In this document: in pieces, positions 59,032 to 64,000 of the stretch | Position numbering within the stretch: the stretch's first letter is position 1 | Layout: each line of letters begins with the position of its first letter | From: Brevibacillus fluminis | GTDB lineage: Bacteria > Bacillota > Bacilli > Brevibacillales > Brevibacillaceae | Length of the DNA: 64,000 nt | Reading direction: 5' to 3' | Assembly: GCF_003710825.1 (NCBI RefSeq) | Contig: NZ_RHHQ01000003.1 | Span: forward strand, 62,001-126,000 | Made by a program: the position numbers and the translations under genes | The notes under the pieces: model-generated | Database searches by the model: none | What the model was told of the DNA's origin: nothing | Seen by the model: only the letters and a program-made list of their open reading frames with translations

Positions 59032-60381
59032 CTATTCCCTTTCATGAAAACGCACGGTGAACATCGCTCCGCCCTCTAGATGGTTTTCTGCCGTAATCTT
59101 GCCTCCACATCGTTCGATGATCACCCGGGAAATAGCCATCCCGAGCCCGGTTTCCCCGTCCTTACCTTTGACAAAGCGATGGAAAAGTTGGGGGAGGATC
59201 GTCTCGTCGATGCCTTTGCCATCGTCACGGATGCATAGGATGATTTCTTTCCCGTTTCTAACGCATTCGATGAAAATGTTTGCCTTGGCATAACGGATGC
59301 AATTTCCGACGATGTTTAGCATGGCTTGCAGCAGTTTGTCAGGGTCGGCAGTGATGATGTAATCTGTTTGTCCCTCGATGGCCGAGTGAATATGCAAGCC
59401 TTTTTGCATCAGCAGCGGACCGAGCCGAGCGGTCGTTTTCGTGACGATCTGATTGAGCGAGGTGGGCTGCAGATGAAAAATGTCTTCCTCGGATTCCAGC
59501 TTGGCAAGCAGGATCATTTCGGTCACGATTTCCTTCAGCCTGATGCTTTCGGATACAATCACGTCCAAACCTTGCTCTGCTCGCTCCCCGACGAAGACGC
59601 CATCCCGAATGCCCTCGGCATACCCCTGAATTGCCATCAGCGGCGTTTTCAATTCATGGGACGCATTTTGGAAAAACTCCTTTTGCATGCGCCCGAACCG
59701 TTCCAATTCATCCGCCATTTGATAGACAGAATGGGCCACGTCGCCGATTTCGCCATTTGCCTCAATCCTTTTGACCTCGGAGAAGCGGCGTTCCTTCACC
59801 TTATTCACTTCCAACCGCAGCAATGTCAGCGGCTTCACCAAACGCCTTGTCACCACAAGGCTGAGCAAATAGGCGAGAAGACCGCCAACCAGCAAAATCA
59901 GCAGCACCTGTTGGGCCAGCTCAAGCTGCATCTCTTTGATGCCGTGCAAAGGCATAGCGAGAATCAACTTTTCTTTCGCTTGCGCCCGATTGTTGATAAT
60001 CTCGACTATGTATTTATCGTCCTTTCCCTGAAACAACTCTTTCCCTTGCTTCTTCTGATCCTTTGCCATTTCGATCCATTGGACCGCCGTTTGCTCCGAC
60101 AAAGTCGAGAACAACACATTGCCGTTACCCCGATATAAGATGATCTCCATCTTGGAACCTCGCAGCGCAATGTTGTTGATCGCCTGCAATTCTCGTTTAT
60201 CCAGGCGATCCCCCTCTTCCGCAATGATCTGCAAGGACAGCTTGCCCTTTTCCCTCATTTCCTTGCGCTGCTCCGCCACCAATTTATCCAGCAAAAACGA
60301 GTAAAACAAAATCGAAGTGATACCGATGACCGCCACCAGTAAGACGGCGAATGCAATATGGAGCTGACGCGATAGCCTCAT
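59032..60381 (-). CDS. Sensor histidine kinase
   Basis: Membrane histidine kinase of 449 aa. Two helices (about 10-30 and 157-178) flank an extracytoplasmic sensor region of about 125 residues. HAMP follows (180-230). The phosphorylated His242 lies in ASHELKTPLMAIQGYAEG, and the ATPase domain has NCIRYA (N box), DDGKGID (G1) and GETGLGMAI (G2). It pairs with the response regulator gene immediately upstream (1 bp gap). Its signal is unknown. The gene is divergent, through the regulator, from a secreted coiled-coil protein. Confidence 0.92.
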   Translation of the reverse strand: MRLSRQLHIAFAVLLVAVIGITSILFYSFLLDKLVAEQRKEMREKGKLSLQIIAEEGDRLDKRELQAINNIALRGSKMEIILYRGNGNVLFSTLSEQTAVQWIEMAKDQKKQGKELFQGKDDKYIVEIINNRAQAKEKLILAMPLHGIKEMQLELAQQVLLILLVGGLLAYLLSLVVTRRLVKPLTLLRLEVNKVKERRFSEVKRIEANGEIGDVAHSVYQMADELERFGRMQKEFFQNASHELKTPLMAIQGYAEGIRDGVFVGERAEQGLDVIVSESIRLKEIVTEMILLAKLESEEDIFHLQPTSLNQIVTKTTARLGPLLMQKGLHIHSAIEGQTDYIITADPDKLLQAMLNIVGNCIRYAKANIFIECVRNGKEIILCIRDDGKGIDETILPQLFHRFVKGKDGETGLGMAISRVIIERCGGKITAENHLEGGAMFTVRFHERE

Positions 60382-60382
60382 G

Positions 60383-61123
60383 CTACTCCTCCGCCTCCAA
60401 ACGCAGGCGATATCCGTATCCCCACACCGTTTCGATCGGCAGCCCCTCCATTTTTTTGCGCAATCGTTTGATCAAATCGTCAACGGCGCGCTCACTGCCG
60501 AAATAATCCATGCCCCAGACCAGCGTCAGCAGCTCATCTCTGGCAAAAGCCCGGTTCGGCCGCTCCACCATAATTTGCAGCAGTGTGAATTCCTTGGCCG
60601 TAATCTCGATTTCATCTGCCCCCCAAAAAACGCGGCGTTCATCCAGCTTCAATCGCAGCTCGCCGCTTTCCATCGTCGTGACCGCCTGCGTCCCCGGCTC
60701 CGTTTTTCCGGCGTCCGGTTCAGCTGGCCTTCCACCCTGCTGAAGCCGTTTCAACGCATCCCACCGATGGAGGTGCCGCTTCACACGTGCCACCAGCTCG
60801 CGTGGGCTAAACGGCTTGGTCAAATAATCGTCACTGCCCATTTCAAGTCCGAGGATTTTGTCCACCTCTTCATCGCGCGCCGAGATGAGAATAATCGGCA
60901 CCTCCGCCTCATTGCGGATCCGGCGGCAAAACTCATAGCCGTCCATACCAGGCAGCATAATATCGAGAATCCAGAGATCGGGTGGCGACTGGGTCCATAG
61001 CTCCCAGGCCGCTTCCGCTGTGGACAGGCCGACTGTCCGGTAGCCTTCTTTTTGCAAGTATGCCTCCACGATCTCACGGATGTTGTCATCATCATCTACA
61101 ACAGCAATGATATGCTCCTTCAT
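60383..61123 (-). CDS. OmpR-family response regulator
   Basis: Response regulator of 246 aa. Receiver: Asp11, Asp12 and the phosphorylated Asp54 (WILDIMLPGM), with conserved Thr/Ser and Lys later. A linker of about 25 residues rich in Gly, Pro and Glu leads to a winged-helix DNA-binding domain (ITAKEFTLLQIMVERPNRAF ... VWGYGYRLRL). GCAGGAGGGAG precedes the ATG at 61123. It is transcribed first, then the kinase. Direct repeats TTTCCACAC/TTTCACCA in the 198 bp before the divergent gene could be its sites. Confidence 0.92.
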   Translation of the reverse strand: MKEHIIAVVDDDDNIREIVEAYLQKEGYRTVGLSTAEAAWELWTQSPPDLWILDIMLPGMDGYEFCRRIRNEAEVPIILISARDEEVDKILGLEMGSDDYLTKPFSPRELVARVKRHLHRWDALKRLQQGGRPAEPDAGKTEPGTQAVTTMESGELRLKLDERRVFWGADEIEITAKEFTLLQIMVERPNRAFARDELLTLVWGMDYFGSERAVDDLIKRLRKKMEGLPIETVWGYGYRLRLEAEE

Positions 61124-61321
61124 CTCATTCTCCCTCCTGCTCCGGAACATTCGCTTCTTTTCCACAAATCTCATCGTCATTGTAGCAAAAAAAGCACGGC
61201 AGCTTGCGCCATCTCGTGCAGTTACATACTTTTTCCACACTTTCACCAAGGTTTTGCCAAGTCTCAGAGCTAGACTGATCTTGCAAGCAACAACACCGAA
61301 GCCATAGGAGAGTGAAGAAAT

Positions 61322-61813
61322 ATGAAAAAAGCATGGGTAGCATCTCTGGTAGCAAGCAGTCTCTTTTTCGGGGCCGTTTCCGTCGTAGGTGCGGAAGAAG
61401 CCACTCCTAAGGAAAAACCGAAACAAGTATTGAAAGATGAGCGCCAAGCCCTCAAAGACCTGCGCACGGAACGCCAAGCGGTTCAGGACGAAATCAAGCA
61501 GCTCCGCCAGCAAGTGCGCGATATCGTGAAAGCGACTCCGAAAGAGCAGCGCAAGCAACTGGTGCAAAGCTGGATCGACTGGAAGAAAAACCACCTAATC
61601 AGCAAGGATGAGCGTGCACAGCGTAAAACGGACAACGAAGCAGCTCGTGCGGCGATCAAAGCAGCCATCCAGCAAAAAGATTTCGCGACTGCGGAAAAAG
61701 ATCTGCAAGACCTGCTTGCCGTGAAACAAACCCGCAAGCAAGCAGCTGACCAAATTTCCGCTGAGCTGCAACAGCTCCTCAATCAACTAAAAACGACGGG
61801 AACGATCAACTAA
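61322..61813 (+). CDS. Secreted coiled-coil protein
   Basis: Exported protein of 163 aa. The signal peptide MKKAWVASLVASSLFFGAVS ends near VVGAEEATP (cleavage after Ala24). The rest is helical and highly charged, with long heptad-like runs of Lys, Gln, Leu and Glu (LRTERQAVQDEIKQLRQQVR). It resembles Spy/CpxP-like chaperone-type proteins in general character but has no LTxxQ motif. The divergent position from the two-component genes suggests it is their target and perhaps a feedback partner of the sensor. Confidence 0.78.
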   Translation: MKKAWVASLVASSLFFGAVSVVGAEEATPKEKPKQVLKDERQALKDLRTERQAVQDEIKQLRQQVRDIVKATPKEQRKQLVQSWIDWKKNHLISKDERAQRKTDNEAARAAIKAAIQQKDFATAEKDLQDLLAVKQTRKQAADQISAELQQLLNQLKTTGTIN

Positions 61814-61818
61814 ACGAC

Positions 61819-61846
61819 AAAAAACCGGCTCTGCAGCCGGTTTTTT
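61819..61846 (+). terminator. Terminator of the coiled-coil gene
   Basis: AAAAACCGGCT pairs with AGCCGGTTTTTT across CTGC; serves also the convergent DJ-1 gene. Confidence 0.8.
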
Positions 61847-61851
61847 CTCCA

Positions 61852-62403
61852 TTATTTGAGCAAGCGGATAAATTCGCGCATGAAACCCGGCAGATCCGGC
61901 CAAGCATGGCCGGAAACGAGGTTGCCATCCACATACAGCGACTCATGGCGATAAGTGGCTCCGCACGCTTCCACATCGGGGCGGCACGCCTGATAAGCAG
62001 TCAGCTCTCTTTCACGCAAATGCTCAGCTACCAGCGTCAACACTTGCGATCCGTGGCAGATCGTGGCGACCGGCTTGTTCTCCAGGAAAAAGTGGGCGAC
62101 GATCGGCTTAAGGTACTCATTGAGCCGTATGTATTCGGGGGCGCGGCCGCCAGGAATGATCAGCCCGTCATACTCGGCAGGATTCACTTCCGCAAAGGAC
62201 AGGTGAGCCTGAAGCTGGTATGCCGGCTTTTCAGTGTACGTTTCGGAATGAGCTTCGAAATCATGGCATACCGTATGCAGAATTTTTTTCGTAGGAGCCG
62301 CGATAACCGTCTCAAACCCTTCCTCCAAGGAGCGGAAGTAAGGATAAAAAACCTCCAGCGCTTCTACAGCATCACCCGTCACAATCAAAACCTTTTTGCT
62401 CAT
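61852..62403 (-). CDS. DJ-1/PfpI family protein (second)
   Basis: DJ-1-fold protein of 183 aa with Cys116 in the nucleophile elbow PVATICHGSQVL, conserved Glu14/Glu17 and LIIPGGRAPEYIRLNEYL. The segment AYQLQAHLSF and the closing VSGHAWPDLPGFMREFI match the PfpI/YhbO group with protease- or deglycase-like reports. The start at 62403 follows AAAGGGAGG. It is not closely similar to the DJ-1 protein at 9074-9637. Confidence 0.87.
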   Translation of the reverse strand: MSKKVLIVTGDAVEALEVFYPYFRSLEEGFETVIAAPTKKILHTVCHDFEAHSETYTEKPAYQLQAHLSFAEVNPAEYDGLIIPGGRAPEYIRLNEYLKPIVAHFFLENKPVATICHGSQVLTLVAEHLRERELTAYQACRPDVEACGATYRHESLYVDGNLVSGHAWPDLPGFMREFIRLLK

Positions 62404-62515
62404 GACACAGCCTCCCTTTACTTGAGAATGGTCCTGCACAGGACTTACAGGATATTCCATTCTACGCAAAAGAACGCTGTTCCTTCCGGGTTTATCGAAA
62501 ATTTACACGCGCTTT

Positions 62516-62872
62516 TTACCCTTTCGGCCTCACCAAAACGGCTGCAAAAAAACCGAAGATGATCGCAGCCGATATGCCCGCGCTGGTCACCTCGAAAATG
62601 CCTGTGATGATCCCGATAATGCCGTCCGTTTTGGCTTCCGTGATCGCCCCGTGCACCAGCGCATTGCCGAAGCTGGTGATGGGAACCGTTGCGCCTGCTC
62701 CGGCGAAATTGATCAGCGGCTCATACAAGCCGAACCCATCCAAAATCGCGCCCAATACAACCAAGGAAGACATCGTGTGTGCAGGGGTGAGCTTCATTAC
62801 GTCCATCAAGAACTGGCCGATCAAACAGATAAACCCTCCGACAAGAAATGCCCAGAGAAATATCATTGCCAT
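62516..62872 (-). CDS. spoVAE: Stage V sporulation protein AE (SpoVAE/AEB)
   Basis: Membrane protein of 118 aa with about four helices, the SpoVAEB form. It has the family's [22 protein letters not shown] and [23 protein letters not shown] segments. It is part of the channel that moves dipicolinic acid into the forespore and out at germination. Third gene of the spoVAC-AD-AE operon, 8 bp after spoVAD. Confidence 0.93.
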   Translation of the reverse strand: MAMIFLWAFLVGGFICLIGQFLMDVMKLTPAHTMSSLVVLGAILDGFGLYEPLINFAGAGATVPITSFGNALVHGAITEAKTDGIIGIITGIFEVTSAGISAAIIFGFFAAVLVRPKG

Positions 62873-62880
62873 CCTCCTCT

Positions 62881-63882
62881 TTACGATTCGATGGAAACGG
62901 CGTGCGCGATGCAGGGGATGCTTTCACCTTGCTGGAACGTCAAGGGAGAAAGCAACGCTCCTGTTGCGACCACCAAAATCCGGCGCCACTCCCCTTCGCG
63001 CATCTGCCGCAGCAGATGACCGTACGTAACGGAAGCAACGCAGCCACAGCCGCTTCCTCCCGCCCACACATTGGGATTCTCACCGTAAATCAGCCTGCCG
63101 CAATCCACGTATCGATCCAAAGGAATATTGATGTTATGGCTGGGCAGAAGCTCGGACAAAATCGAGTGGCCCACTCGGCCCAAATCACCCGTCACAACTA
63201 AATCGTAATAGTCATGAGGAAGCTCGCGCTCATGAAAGTGGCGCTCAATCGTCGCAAAAGCGGCCGGAGCCATCGCTGCTCCCATGTTGAACGGATCGGT
63301 CAAGCCCATATCCACCACGCGCCCGATCGTCGCCGAGGTGACATGAAGCCCTTTCCCATTCGGCACGACAACAGCAGCGCCTGCGCCCGTGACCGTCCAC
63401 TGCGCGGTCGGCGGCTTTTGCGCGCCGTATTCCGTCGGATAGCGGTACTGCTTTTCCGCCGCCGCATTATGGCTGCAGGTCCCGGTTAACACACAGCCCG
63501 CATTGCCGCTGTCCACAAGCAGAGACGCCAGCGCCAGTCCCTCCATCGCCGTTGAGCATGCCCCGAACAGTCCCAAATACGGTATGGACAGCGTGCGGGC
63601 GGAAAAGCTGCCGGAGATCGTCTGGTTCATCAGATCGCCTGCGAGATAAAAATCGACATGATCCCGCTGCACCTCCGCTTTTTCCATCGCCTTGTCGCAC
63701 GCTTCCTCAAGCAACACCTTCTCCGCTTTCTCCCAGCTCTCCTGACCAAGCGTCAAATCACCGTGGAGCGTATCGAAGTCCTCGGCAAGCGGCCCTTGCG
63801 CTTCGAAAGGCCCACCGACCGCGGCTGAAGCGGCGATGACCGGTCGATTGGCGAAAACCCATGTTTGGTGACCTTTTCGCAT
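62881..63882 (-). CDS. spoVAD: Stage V sporulation protein AD (SpoVAD)
   Basis: Dipicolinate-binding soluble subunit of the SpoVA channel, 333 aa, with a thiolase-like fold. It has the typical [18 protein letters not shown] opening, [17 protein letters not shown] with Cys, and [16 protein letters not shown] near the end. It sits on the spore inner membrane. It has GATGAAG-type spacing directly after spoVAC, whose stop lies 4 bp upstream of this start. Confidence 0.95.
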   Translation of the reverse strand: MRKGHQTWVFANRPVIAASAAVGGPFEAQGPLAEDFDTLHGDLTLGQESWEKAEKVLLEEACDKAMEKAEVQRDHVDFYLAGDLMNQTISGSFSARTLSIPYLGLFGACSTAMEGLALASLLVDSGNAGCVLTGTCSHNAAAEKQYRYPTEYGAQKPPTAQWTVTGAGAAVVVPNGKGLHVTSATIGRVVDMGLTDPFNMGAAMAPAAFATIERHFHERELPHDYYDLVVTGDLGRVGHSILSELLPSHNINIPLDRYVDCGRLIYGENPNVWAGGSGCGCVASVTYGHLLRQMREGEWRRILVVATGALLSPLTFQQGESIPCIAHAVSIES

Positions 63883-63886
63883 CGCT

Positions 63887-64000
63887 TCATCCCCCCATCT
63901 GAATCAACGTCTTGATCAAACCGATCACGAAAGCAGCGAAAACCCCGTATACGATAACCGAGCCTGCGAGCTTGAACATGTTGCCGCCTACCCCAAGCAC
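63887..64000 (-). CDS. spoVAC: Stage V sporulation protein AC (SpoVAC), C-terminal part
   Basis: The visible 37 codons read VLGVGGNMFKLAGSVIVYGV followed by FAAFVIGLIKTLIQMGG and a TGA, matching the C-terminus of SpoVAC, the mechanosensitive subunit of the SpoVA channel. The gene continues beyond the right edge. It is transcribed before spoVAD. Confidence 0.9.
   Translation of the reverse strand: MLGVGGNMFKLAGSVIVYGVFAAFVIGLIKTLIQMGG

Overview
The window comes from the chromosome of an endospore-forming member of the Bacilli with about 50-55% GC. The spore genes point to this: spoVAC-AD-AE at the right edge, a gerA-type germinant receptor operon, a collagen-like spore-surface-type protein and a spore-photoproduct-lyase-like radical SAM enzyme. 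Many small families are typical of Bacillales (YhfH, YlaF/DUF5325, YdzA/DUF3817, YtpB/DUF2600, CvfB). The futalosine menaquinone genes mqnB-mqnD suggest a lineage such as Brevibacillus, Tumebacillus or Effusibacillus rather than Bacillus subtilis, but I cannot assign a genus. There is no rRNA, tRNA, CRISPR array, insertion sequence or prophage; this is ordinary chromosome in which the most unusual features are regulatory and non-coding.

Layout. 1-5.5 kb: a biotin-regulated block (BirA operator, bioY, then thiolase, acyl-CoA ligase and short-chain reductase), a hypothetical gene and a YhfH-like mini-protein. 5.6-14.6 kb: an EamA transporter, a pseudouridine synthase, a patatin pseudogene, a DJ-1/PfpI gene behind a T-box-like leader, a CAAX protease, mqnB-mqnD, a Nudix hydrolase and an SRPBCC-ArsR-VOC operon. 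14.7-25 kb: a SWIM/SNF2 ATPase, the gerA-type operon (gerAB carries an in-frame stop) and a glycosyltransferase/PIG-L pair. 25-36 kb: single metabolic genes, several GNAT acetyltransferases and two transporters. 36-44.6 kb: the collagen-like protein, an AlkA-type glycosylase, proline dehydrogenase with its divergent sigma-54 activator, and a winged-helix regulator beside an MFS transporter. 44.6-47.4 kb: an alkylation-response operon (adaA-ogt-2OG oxygenase-radical SAM). 50.2-54.7 kb: a TetR regulator and an agmatine-to-putrescine operon sharing a 28-bp operator. 55-64 kb: CvfB, UppP, a CAP-domain protein, a two-component system divergent from a secreted coiled-coil protein, a second DJ-1 gene and spoVA.

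The strongest candidate for something undescribed is a 239-bp element present three times (1-210, 6618-6856, 58781-59019). The whole element folds into one long hairpin. Several stems differ in sequence between copies yet keep pairing through compensatory changes, while a GC-rich apical core is almost invariant. That pattern is expected of a structured RNA or an RNA-like mobile palindrome. Other points of interest are a Phe-type T-box leader lacking the T-box sequence, an apparently exported agmatine deiminase paired with a cytosolic N-carbamoylputrescine amidase, a thiolase that lost one catalytic cysteine, and a duplicated tetracysteine motif at the head of a collagen-like protein.
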